Below, piece by piece: positions 1 through 12,400 of a stretch of 64,000 nucleotides of DNA (within the stretch, counting starts at the first letter, position 1; every line of letters begins with the position of its first letter). Both the position numbers and the translations under genes were made by a program. The notes below the pieces were generated by a model that saw nothing but the letters and a program-made list of their open reading frames with translations, searched no databases and was not told where the DNA came from. Source of the DNA: Lutjanus erythropterus (Eukaryota > Chordata > Actinopteri > Lutjaniformes > Lutjanidae). Location of the stretch: positions 40,339,594 to 40,403,593 of the forward strand of contig CM034594.1 in assembly GCA_020091685.1 (NCBI GenBank). Reading direction: 5' to 3'.

Positions 1-294
1 CTGTCATCTCTGATCCTTATGTAGTGACCTTGCAGCCACAATGTAATAAAACCTCACAGGTTTTACCACCCTGAAGCTTCTGTGAACAGTATTTGATAGT
101 AATTACCACCTGAAAGCTGAGGAGAAATATATTTTTCAGTGATACTGTCATGACTGGTATTTTCTGGGAGGTTGTAGTTACTCTTCTCTCCATACACTGA
201 ACCACTGAATGCATCACAAAGTTCAGGACATTTCTCACATACACCTTTCATTGTATACTGTACTTGTCATGAGCTGAGACAGCGGTTGTCTTAC
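1..294. other. sorl1 intron 5, partial
   Basis: This is non-coding sequence between exon 5 and the window edge. Two overlapping minus-strand reading frames of 62 and 75 codons start and stop here without splice logic and without similarity I recognise. I see no repeat or RNA gene. Confidence 0.6.
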
Positions 295-362
295 CAAAAG
301 TAGGTCTTCACATGCTCTTGGATCAACACCCATGTCTCCCCAAAGTCGTCTGATTTCCACAG
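295..362 (-). CDS. sorl1: sorl1 exon 5: VPS10 domain (last exon in window)
   Basis: This 68-base exon has acceptor ctctag|CTG at 362 and donor TTTTG|gtaaga at 295. It encodes [19 protein letters not shown], then TYF and two bases of a Trp codon completed by exon 6 outside the window. SDDFGETW is an Asp-box motif (S-x-D-x-G-x-T-W), a hallmark of VPS10 and sialidase propellers. Confidence 0.92.
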
Positions 363-3300
363 CTAGAGCAGGAAAGAGAGAGAGAGACGGTGTGAGGAGA
401 GGGAGGAGAGGGGGAGACGAAGAAGGAGAAGGAGAGGAGGGGGATGGTGCACTGTAAAAATGTAGGTCAAGCTCATTCCTTCATTTTGGCTCTTACACAT
501 GTGAGAGGAGAACACTGGAGAGCCGTTTGGCACTATTGTGCTTGAAATCAAGACAAGGAAACAAAAAAAAAGGTTCCCTGCAAAAACCCAAGCAAGTAAT
601 AGTTTCTTCTAAAGGTTATCATATACTGTACATCAAGTACTAAATCAGACAAGTGCTGAAACATGACAGCAGCTCAAGAGATGCAGCAAATCTTAAACTG
701 AAGCATTTCCCACTGATCAAAATCAGACGGAAAAAAGCCATTTTATTACTTAGTATGGTATTTGCTTCTAAAAATGCTCTCCTCTCACCTAAAATTTAAG
801 CTAAAAAGGAAAGACTGTTGACATAACAACTGTGAAAGAAGCTTCTCTGTCAACAAGAAGTGACTGAGAAGCAGAAGGGTAGTGCAACAGTCAAACACAT
901 AGATTCACACTGGTTTTATACTGAATATGCCTGTCATTCTTGTGGTTTCACACATGAGATTTCATCATAAAACAATGATAAGACAAAAAAGCTGCTGCTG
1001 CTGGTCTTAACCTGTTTGTTGGGGTGAGAGCCGTCGTAGCCGAGCACCAGGTTGGATCTCCTGCTGTGGAGCAGCAGGTCTGTCGGCTTGAAGGGCAGGG
1101 AGAAGCCCTGGACGCTCTTACAGAAGTCAAAGGTGTTCCACAGGTAGTTGTTGGTGGAGTCTACGAAGAGGTACTGAAGAAGAGGAAGAAGAGAGTACAC
1201 ACTTTAGCACAGAAACAAGACAGAAGACTTTTCCTCAATGCATTTTAAAACATTAGAGACAGTTTTAAGGATTCTAGGAAACAAAATCTGTCTGGAGCCA
1301 CAGCTATGAAATTCTCTATTTTCAGACTTTTGTTCTTCTTGTCTTTTTTTGGATTTGGTATCTGTAGCTAGCATAGAGAGACTTAAGACTAGCCACTGTT
1401 GCAGCAGACATAGGCTATGACACATTTTAGTTGATGAAATATTAAAACTTTTTTTATTTGGTGTATAAGCTACATATTTTTACAACTGGAGAATGTAAGA
1501 ATCACTTCAGGCCTACAACAAAGAAAATCCATGAAAAAATAATTAATTTCCATGTAATTCTTTGTCAAAGCCACAGGGAGTCACTGGAGAGGGGCAAAAG
1601 AGCTGCACGCCGCTCCAGAGACAAGGTTTCTGTCCCCTTTGCTACTGTAAACTAACTAATTATTAATATTTTATTCACGTAAAAAGCCGGTTAACTGTTG
1701 CATGTATGATGTTACACACCCACATGGTAGGCCGCAGCCCCCTGCCTCCCCCCACTAATGCCCCAATGATAACCAGCGAGGTGGAAAGTGGGACAAACAT
1801 GACATCATGAAAAAACAGCATTTTTGTGGTTCGGCAGGATTCTGATTTTGAAAATGAAAACAAGGCTGTACTGAGTTGGTGCCTGTTCCTGATTGGTCAG
1901 GTCTAAAATACTGATAAGGTCCTGGCCAAATGATGCTGTCATGGCTGACAGAGCCAAACGTTCAAAAGGTGAGCTCAGTTTACTAAACTGAAGCTAAATG
2001 CACTAAAATGGGGCAACACCAGCAACCTCATGAAAGATATTCAAATACAACACTCTGCAAACCTGAAGCAGTTCAGTGTGTGTGAATGCTTTAGCAAAGT
2101 GGCTGCTGCAGCTAATGCTAACTCAGTGCTGCCTTCCTGCCCCAATGCTGATGGTGCTCACCAAACTAAAAATGCTGCTGCCTCAACTTTGTCAAGTTGA
2201 GGAAACACTCGTTATTGTTACTAGTATTGTCAAGTTACTGGAATTTCTCATTTGAAAAAATATGTATATTTGATACCACCGTCAACACTGAGCACATAAA
2301 AGTTAAGATTTTAATTTAAAGATAGATATAACAAGGCTATAACATGACAACTGATATGGCGAATGACACAAGTGATAATTAGATATTTAGCGATATATTG
2401 ATTTTTTTTTTCAACACTAATTGTTACAAAAACAATTCTGCAGTTATTAACTCAAGACACAGTTAGCAAAATTTTCCAGCACTTTTAAGTTATGTTCATC
2501 AATAATCCCATTAACACTGTCAGTCAAGCAGCAGCCACAGGTTTGTCAGTGAACAGCAGCATTCAGACTCCGAAGTCCAACCTATTCTCCATCACTAGAT
2601 GCTACGTTTAGGCCTGCAACTGCTGCTTATTTTCATTGTTGATTATTTTCTTGATTAATAGATTTGTTGTTTGGTCCATAAAATGTCAGAAAATGGTAAA
2701 AAAAAAAAAAAATGTTGATCACTGTCTGAAAGTTCAAGATGACGTCCTCAAATGTCTTGTTTTGACCACAAATCAAAGATATTCAGATTACTGTCTGAGA
2801 GGAGTAAAGAAACTAGAAAATATTCACAATTAAGAAGTTGAAATCAGAGAATTTGGACTTTCTTGCTTTAAATAAATGACACAAAACTCTTAATCAATTA
2901 TCAAAATAGTTAATTAATAATCAAATAATCGTTGCAGCTCTAGCCAAAGTTTATTATGAAAGACTTACAGCCCTTGCTACAGCCCAGTCCAGTTAGTTTA
3001 GATATGCTCCAATAGCTAACATAGCATAAATCACTAACTGCTAATTGAAGTTGGTGTGAGCTGTCCTGATGATCAGAGATAACTAATTTTATCTTGCTCA
3101 ACTGTATAGAGATGACCACAGCCCTTAAACACAGTTAACAGTTATTCCAGTTAAAAGAATCTTTTCACATTTTTCCATGTCTTCATTTTTTGCATCAAAT
3201 TATGGAAAGTAGAACTGATCTGACTGAATTTACATTTCTGTTTATTCAACAGGGACGTTACTTAAGAGCATCCCTTGTAATTTCTAAAATAAATTGACAA

Positions 3301-6300
3301 ATTTGCAGGAAAAAAAGTACTTCAAAAGGAAATAGAGAAATGTGTGAGTCTTCCATATTCAGTGCTCCATCAGCACAAGTATTCCCCAGCCCCATTACAC
3401 AGTTTGATTATGTAATTGTTCTGTGCTAATCCCACTTTCCTCAGCTCCCTTTGATGTGCTGTGTCACTGCAGTCCCAATAACCGCTCAGTTTTGGGTAAG
3501 CAGGCCACAGTGTAGCAGAAAACACTGAAGCAAATGTCTGCTTAAGTGTTTCTCAGGTGCTTCAGTGATATCGGAGTGCAGTGTAACGGCGGAAAGCCAA
3601 GGTGCCAGATCACTAATGTACGGTGGAGCTTTGCTAATTCAGTCCCACCGGGAACAGAGACAAGTGTTCAGAGGAGTGCAGTACGCTGAATAATAACTAT
3701 GTACCAAGAAGCAAATGAATCCAGGAGCACTGAGTTGTGCTGGAATGTTCAAATCATGTCCTAATGAAAAATAATGCCAACACTTTAAATCCAGTTGTTT
3801 TGGTGAAAAAGTATTCTTTTCACAAAAATATTTCTGCCAAGTACGTAACATTTTCACAAAAACATGATTTAATCAGGCATAAAAAGGGTTAGCTATACCC
3901 TAAGGACCCCTGTGTCACTTCCTGGTTTACAAAAGGCGAGAATGCTGCTCAAGCACTGGTTAACTTTATATTTTTTGACAAATTCATTAAATAATCTTGT
4001 GTCTCGTGTCTCAACCATAACATGTCAACTCTGTAGCCCTTCAGAGAGAACCCTGAGGAACTTTCAAAAATAAAGTGTCTGCTCACTACGACTACGCAGT
4101 GAAATATTTTGTCTATCTGATAAAGCTGACGACTACATTTAATCAAATATTTGTTGAACTTTTAAAATATATTTTCACCAGCATAACAAAAAGTAAAATC
4201 AAAATACCCTCAAAATACAGTTTCAGTGTGTTCTGTTGTTCTAAAACACATTGTTTGAACCAATTAATGTGTTTCTTTGCACCGACAAGCTAAATTTATG
4301 GCTAGGTGAGATTTCTTTGTCTCATTCTTATGAAGTTCTTATTTACTAACTATTCTGGCATGATAATGAGTGGACTGGACTAAAAGGGGCTTGAACTTGA
4401 CCTGGACTCTGTCATCACTCCTCACGATAAAGAGCACAAGAACAAGAAGAATATAAAAGTTATATCTGATTACTTTTGCGTGACCGGGAGCATTTCAGGT
4501 CAGAGCCGAGAGATCCGATACTCCACTGATACAAAGAACCTGCATGTGAGCCTGGCACTGGCCTCAAAACAAGTACAGGTATCTGTGTGCATCTGGTTTC
4601 TTTCTCATTCAAAGCTTGATAAACACGTTCAGAAGAAAGAGACACTAAACGCAAATGAACCCAGATACAACCCAGGGGGAAGAAATAAGCTTTTGATAAA
4701 ATTAAGTTTGATTTAGCAGTGATTAAAAGACAATACAACTTATATTCTTGTAAAATACTAGATTGTGAGTCTTTGGCTCATACTTAGTTCTTTGTCTGCC
4801 AGCATGCATAATGAGGTTTTCTTCACGTGATTATGGAACTCCTGGTGTTTTCTGATATTATGCAGAAACCCAGAGGAGATCCTGCTCTTTCTTTCTGCCT
4901 AACCTATATTTGTCCAGCTCCATCGCCTCATCTCTGTGTACTTCCTCTCATCCACTCCCCCTCCTTCTCTGCTGTACTCCACCTCATACTGAACCCACCT
5001 GAGCCAGACAAATGACCCCTTGACGCTCTGTCAGCTCCGTGAAACCATGTGCATCCTCCGCAGGCAGAGACTGAGCTTTTATGTTCACTGTTGTGTTCCC
5101 TGCTGCTCTGGCACCCAGCAGCTAATTGGTAAAATGTGAAATCCTGTATATGACGATGATACAGCAGAGTAATCAAGCCCATATTATTAACGGCCTGTGA
5201 AGTACACTGAAAGGAAAGGGTCACCTTTTTCCTTATGATTAGCTTAGTCATTTGAAAAATTATCCTGTCTCGCCACTCTTTGGCTTTGTTCAGACTACAG
5301 GTTTGTTCCTAAAATCAGATCTTTAAGACAGACTCTTCACACAAGGGCTTCAACTAACAATTACTTTCATGATCGATTAATGGGTCGAGTAAATTTCTCT
5401 GGTTGTTTGTTTTTAAATGTTAGAAAATGACAATCAGATCCCTGAATCCCTTTTCTTTAAAAATTACTCAAACCAATTAATTGATTATAAAAAACAGTGG
5501 TAATTTAAGAATGGATTAATAATCGATTAATTGTTGCAGCTGTAGTCCACACTGCAATTTGCAACTGATCACTTGCAAGTTTGCATTTGGGAATGATCAG
5601 ATCTGATCAGATTTGTGGGCGCAGACATCAACAGCCTGAATCTGAGTGGGTTGCTGTTGTGAAGACACAGGCTTCAGTAAACTTTCCAACACAGAGGCGT
5701 GTTTCGGGAGGTTCCTTGCACCTCTGCCTCTACAGCAGCCTCCTCCCAAAGTGTCAGCAGACAACTTAATTCACAGTCTGTCCACAGACTATTGTCCTCT
5801 GTGTTGTCCTCCGTACCACTCTGCTAGTAGCAGCATGGATTCGGCTCTGATGCACTTCAGTCACACGCCGTTGTTGAGAGCAGAGTTCACAATAGACTTT
5901 TTTTTTACTGCCGATTTCACAGTTACAATTCCAGAATTCCAGCCATATGGAAGAACTACTGAACATATATTGGAACAGGCATATAAGGAGAAGTGTAGTG
6001 CTATTTGTTTAAATACTGAGGCGCACCATGTGATGCGCACATTCATGCAGACACACACTTAAATTGTGGCACACTTGAGGTCCCTTCAGACAGACCTCTT
6101 ATCTGATAGAGTAAGGTCCATTTTGTTTAGCCAGAAACAGCCCTTATATCACTCTTGTCAGTGGCACCAGATTGCATTTAAATAAACAGAATTTTATCAT
6201 CGTGAAACACACTTAAAAAACAAAATAAAGCTCATCAAAACTGTCTTGGTTCATCTATCCACTGTTTCAGCAACCACAAACTCTGGTTAGGTCAAAATAA

Positions 6301-9300
6301 ACCCTTAATTCCTGAAGTTAGATGTGATAATATCAGGAGAGGACGCACGCATGCATTCAGACGCACGCTTAAATCGTGTCTCGTTTCAGGCCATTTAACC
6401 ACTGTTCCTGTGGTGGCACTGAGCACACAATCCAATGTTGGACTGATATGATGAACACTTTCATCGTGTTGAGAATATATCGCAGAAATCAGTCCGCATG
6501 AACGCTCTCTCCCTCTGTCTTCCTCTGTGCTGCGAATGCAAGTCTGCATGACACTTTTCTCATCAACTGGAAAAATATCTCCCACCTCAAGGACTGCACT
6601 CTGTCTGTTTGAGGCCACATAGTGATGATTCACTCTTCAAGCGCTTAGAAAATGCAAATTAACTATATTTCCTTACTTAGAAATAAAAGAAAATGGCAGA
6701 ACATCGTTCCTATGTGCCTCACAGCATAAGTAATTCTTTTTTGTCCTTTCCTTGTCTGAACACAGGGGACATGATCGTATATAACAAAACAAAAGGTTAA
6801 ATACTAAGTTACCATACCAGAATGCAGCATTCCTTTCAGTACTATAGATAGCGCCACTCAGCCGGACGAGCCAATTCTGCAAGTCAATGCATGTGTTAAA
6901 CTTCAATACTGGATGGAAAATAATCACTTGCATCACTTAGGTATCTTCTAAATAAGCTATTTTTATTTTAGATATTTTGTATGGTCTATTTTGCGAATTT
7001 CCCACTGGACATTTTTGTCCGTTTACATTTTCATCTACCATACAAACTACACATGAAACCAGCAAATAAACAGCATTTGCCAGCTAATTTAAACCCTGGT
7101 TGTGAGTCACATTGTGAGTGACAAAAAAGCCTCTCTGAAATCTGACTGATCGGCCTGAGACACAGCTGTAGAAAAACAACTGGAGTCACAGTTCATATCA
7201 CCTCCAAATGTGGCTTGGATCTGATTAGCAAAACTTGTATTTCATGTGGTTTTTTGCTGTTCGGGCATCCTAAAATCAATCTGGATACAGTCTCTATATG
7301 CTGAAAAACAGGTTTGGATTGGCGGTGTGAACAAGGCCTTTATGACAGCTCGCATTTGGCCCTGCCTTCGAGTATGCCCATTCACAGCTTTAATACTACT
7401 GCCTTCAGACATACAAATTAGTTTGCTTCAAGCACACTCCAGCCTTTGCAACGCTAGTTTGAAACAAGAATGTTTCCATTCCTTTTTGATCAATCTTGTT
7501 TGCCACTAGAGCTTTACTGCAGTTAAATCAAACTGTGCCAACTTCAATTGCTTGTTTGAGAAAGGTGCAGGACCTGAAGTTCAGAGTGTATGCTTAAAGA
7601 AAAACCAAAGCAGTGTAGTCTAAACAACTCCCTGGACCTCTGAATTTGGTAGCTAGCAGAAAAGGAATAAAAAGGATCATACTTCTCAGTACCTTGTCCT
7701 CCAATCTATTAATTGGACCAGTTATTCAATTTATATATACTGAGAGGATGTGTAAGCTCAACCGGACTCAACAGGGTTTTGGAGCTTATCTAGACTCCAT
7801 CCATACTAGCAAATAAGACTGCAGCAGGTAACAGAAGCAGAATAATCATCTTACTTGAGCATCTCTAGAACTTTACTGGAGTTCAGTTCACAGTGTGAAC
7901 TTCAGCTGAAAGGCTCAAGGCCAAAAGTTAAAAGTGTATGTCAGAACAAACCAAAGCCAGGAAGTCCTAACAACTCCACAGACATTTGGTAGATCTCCAA
8001 GGCAGACTTCCGCTGTTTGCAGAAGAAGAGCTATAACAAACGAATCACAATCCTTAAGCATAAACTCTTCCATCATTGTAAAATGGAAAAACTGTGAAAC
8101 TTCTGAGACACTTCCTTCCTCGAGCTGTTTGGCTCCATAACCAAGCAACAAGGTGTCTTGGATGGAGACATTACCAAGAAGCCGTTGGGAACTTGCAGAT
8201 CTGTGAGCGTTCATACAGTTCTTCTGTCTGGGATTTCCCCCCTCAACTCCACTTACTGTTAAATGAGTTTATGATGCGCGCAGTTGTACGTGATAATTCC
8301 AGACACCTCGCCTTTACATTTCACCTCACTTTTACAACCTCATGTCATGTGATCATACACATGCACACCTTGATCTGTCAGTAGTCCTGACTGTGACTTA
8401 CCCTCCTGTTGTCCGCAGGGCTGTGGTAGAACTGGGAGATGATCTGCTTGCTGCCGTCCTTGGCCTTGGCCCCTGAAAGCTGGAACCTCTCTGAGACGAG
8501 CATGAAAGTGGTCCCGTAGTCGTAGGACACATAGACCTGGAGACAGAGAAGAGAAAAAAGTCAAAATTTACTGATTTCAGCTTCTTAAATATTTTCTGGT
8601 TTCTTTACTCCTCTCTGACAATAAACTGAATATCTTTGAGTTGTGGGCAAAACAAGACATTTGAGGACGTCATCTTGGACTGATTGACATTTTTCACCAT
8701 TTTCTGACATTTTATGGACCAAACAACTAATCAATTAATCAAGAAAATAATCAACAGATTAATTGATGATGAAAATAATTGTTAGTTGCAGCCCTAGATA
8801 ATAGCATGTAGATTTGGGCCTGAATGATTTATTGTTCTATATAAAATAAATTCTTTTTTTTTTTTTTGGAGATTTTTTTTAAAATTGCACTGTGATTTTT
8901 TTTTAATCACACGATTAACAGTGTCAAAGGATTTAGTGGCATGTATCAGTGACCTTGCAGATTGCTATCTCAACTTTTATCACAACACGATATTATATCA
9001 ATTCTTTGGACAAGAATACTATATTTGCCAATGTCTCCAATGTAAGTATATGTGTGATTTACTTTTACTAAAGCAACTTTTGGGTTCTTTTTTATAACAC
9101 TGGGTTTCATTGCCTGGAAATTTATGAAACCTCTCTGTAGGGAACTATAGATATTGTGAAATATTTTTATCAGATGTTTCAATCCACAGGTATCAAAGCT
9201 CCGCTAGAAATAAGTAAACCATTAAAGAGCATTTCTGTCTGTTAACTTCCCATTTTTGAGCAAACTCAGAAAGCAGAGGAAATGTCCAGCAACCCAGGTG

Positions 9301-9365
9301 GGGAAGTCAAACCAGGAAGATAAAGCTGTGTTATGTTCAATGACTGTGCGTGAAGCTTTCGGCTT

Positions 9366-9414
<49 letters not shown>

Positions 9415-12400
9415 TGTGTGTCCGTGTATGTGTGTGTCAGAGAGAGAGAGAGGTTGTTAAGGTAGCAGATGGAGGTTTTAATCTGTGGCTCAACATTCAC
9501 CAGAAACATGAGAAACATGTTAAATAAGTGTGAACACACGGACCTTCTGCCACGCTGCTGATTTACTGACTGACTAAGGTTCAACTGAAAAGGAAGACTA
9601 AAGGGACAGTTCCTCCCAAAATCAAAAATATATATTTTACCCTCGCCTGTAGTGGTGTTTATCCATCTTAATTGTTTTGTTGTGAGTTGCAGAGTTTTGG
9701 AGATATCAGCCATAGAGTGGCCATGGAACTAGAAGGCACTCAGTTTGTGGTGCTCACAGCATTAAAAAAATACATTTGAAACACTCAACAGCAGCATCTC
9801 TTTCCAGAAATCATGACCAGGTTACTCAAGATAATCCACAGACCTTGGGCTAAGCAGTTTCATGTACGAACTACTTTCTCTTTACGGGGAAATCTACCAG
9901 AATTATAACTGTATTCTTCCTGCAGTAAGATCTACCAGAACTACTTTCTTCCTACTAGAAAAAAAGTAGTTCCTACGTGAAACTGCTCACAACAAGGTCT
10001 GTGGATTATCTTGAGGAACTGGGTCATGATTTTTTGAAAGAGAAAGTACTGTTGAGTTTTTCAGATGTGTTTTTTGGTGCTTTAACCACCAAGTGCCATT
10101 TAGTCCCATTATATTTTAAACATCTCCAAAACTCACACCAAAACAATGGATAAATAGCACTGCAGGCCAGAGGAAAATATGTATTTTTTAGGGTGAACTG
10201 TCCCTTTAAGACAGGAGAGATACCATTAACAATATGTGAAGTTATAACAGGCTATAAAAGGTCATGGATGTGCTAGTTCTGGTTTTCCTTTGTCTTGTAT
10301 GCATAGATGTGTTGAAGTGTACTTACAGAGCTGGTTTTGGGCCCCGTGGCTCCGACGCTGTCCCGGGCCAAGGCCACGATGACATTGCTCTTCTCTCCAG
10401 CCCAGTGGACCACCATCTGGTTGTGAGAGTCGTTCAGGTTGGCCTGCAGGACAAGACAGGTTGAACTGAAGATGCACCTCAGGGAGAGGCCAAGCAGACG
10501 CACAATCTCTCTAATGTAAAATTAAACTTCTGTACAGAGATACAGACTCACTGCAAAGCGATGGAGAAAGACAAAATACAAATGTAGCAAATGGAGAGAT
10601 TAAAGCAGAGGTGTTGAACTCAATTTTATCCAAGGTCACATCAGCATTATGGTTGCTCTCAAGGAGCCAGTTGTAAAGGTAAGACCAGATATGTGTATCT
10701 AATTGTGTCTGCATTTGATTAATATTGGACTTAATAACTTAATAATTAATAACCACTTTTGAAAGCAAAAGCCTGAGGAAAATGATGGCAAGAAGACATT
10801 CAAAAAGAAAATGAATACACAAAGTCGTAACATAACTATTTTTCAATTTGTGTAGACTACAAGTCTACAAATACAAAATATATACTTGCTTCAAAATGAA
10901 ATGACTGCATTTTGCTCAGCTGTTACCATTAGTGTTACTAGCTACAACAACAACTTGCCTAGAGCGGTACTGCTGGAAACGGCCAGCCAACAAGATACAG
11001 ACGCTATGGAGTGTATTCAGTGCACGAATAACAAAATCTGGATGCATTCTGGCAAATTTAGTACATGAACTATGGATGCACAATAAACACAGGGGCCGAT
11101 AAATTATCTGCCAATATTGACCTGTCCAGCTATATCGGTCTATACAGAATAGACTAGACTAGAGTAGAACAGAGCAGAATAAATCTTTATTATCCACCAG
11201 GGTGGAAATTTGTCTTTGGCTGAACAAACACAAGAACCAATACAGCAGTTAGTAATACTATTAAACATTAACCATTAAACACTAAAAGCTGTTCATGTCA
11301 TGTCTGTGGTTTAAAACTCACCAGTGACTTTGCAGAGATAAGAATACTCTGCAAAGTGATATTGATATACATATTAGTTGATAAATATTGGTCATAGTGC
11401 TATCTGATGTGACAGATTAGTCAAAGCATTTAATTTGAATTCTTAGACTAAATGCACTATAAAGGCTAAAGTATAGTTGTTTTTTAATGAACTTTACTAG
11501 AAAACAAATGTACATTTAGGGTTTCAAATTGTAAGCACTTATTATTTTGATTATTGGTAACAATGAATTGATTAATAGATTTATTTCCACAGCAACATAA
11601 TGCATATTCTCTGACAGCACCACACAGACTATGAAGCATATGAAGGCCTAAATATTAAACACTTGAATATTGGATAACATGTGGAGCGCACTCATGAAAA
11701 TAATAAAGTTATATTTCAGATCTTTATGAGATAGATCGTTTCAATATTACTTTATCAACCAAATTCTTATCGTTCATCGATTAATCATTACCATCCCTAG
11801 TCAGAACGGTTCTTTGATTTTGTTGTCATAGTGATGTCAGTCAGTTTTAGTTCAGTTTAGTTCGGTCAGAGCTGTGGCATATTCAATCATCCGTCTTTGC
11901 TCACTACATCTGAGCCTTTCTTTCCCTCAGCCGTACATAAACTACAGGTTATACGAACCTCTTTTGAGAATACAAAAATGTTAAATTATCTGCTATCTTA
12001 TCAGTATTGTCCATGAGAAACAGGTAATTATCATCATTGTCATCTGCATTGGCTGAAAAAAAAATGCATTAAGCTCCCCTAATATGGACACTGTACTTTT
12101 GTAATGCAGCATAGAATTGTGTTGAGCAAATTATATGCTTTGCAAGCTCTCATGGGCCACATAAAATGAGGTTCTGGGCCAGATTCGGCACATTTGACAC
12201 ATGGATTAAAGGTTTATTCTAATAAAACTTGAAATCTTAAACCAGGGAAATTGATAGCGCCTCTCCTAGCAACACCAGCCTTCAAATGTGAGTCAGACAC
12301 TGGCATGGAAAATTATTAAAAGTGCATTGTTATTGTGATACCGCCTCTTGGTGTTCAGATGAATACGCTAATAAAGAAAAACGAGCTGTGCATTGTTCTC

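Noticed and set aside
17-251. Cys-containing 62- and 75-codon minus-strand frames near the window edge
   Set aside because: The two overlap in different frames, no splice sites bracket them and no zinc-finger spacing is kept; treated as intron.
9222-9713. 163-codon minus-strand frame
   Set aside because: It runs through the TG/TC microsatellite and into the foldback element; the composition is repeat-driven.
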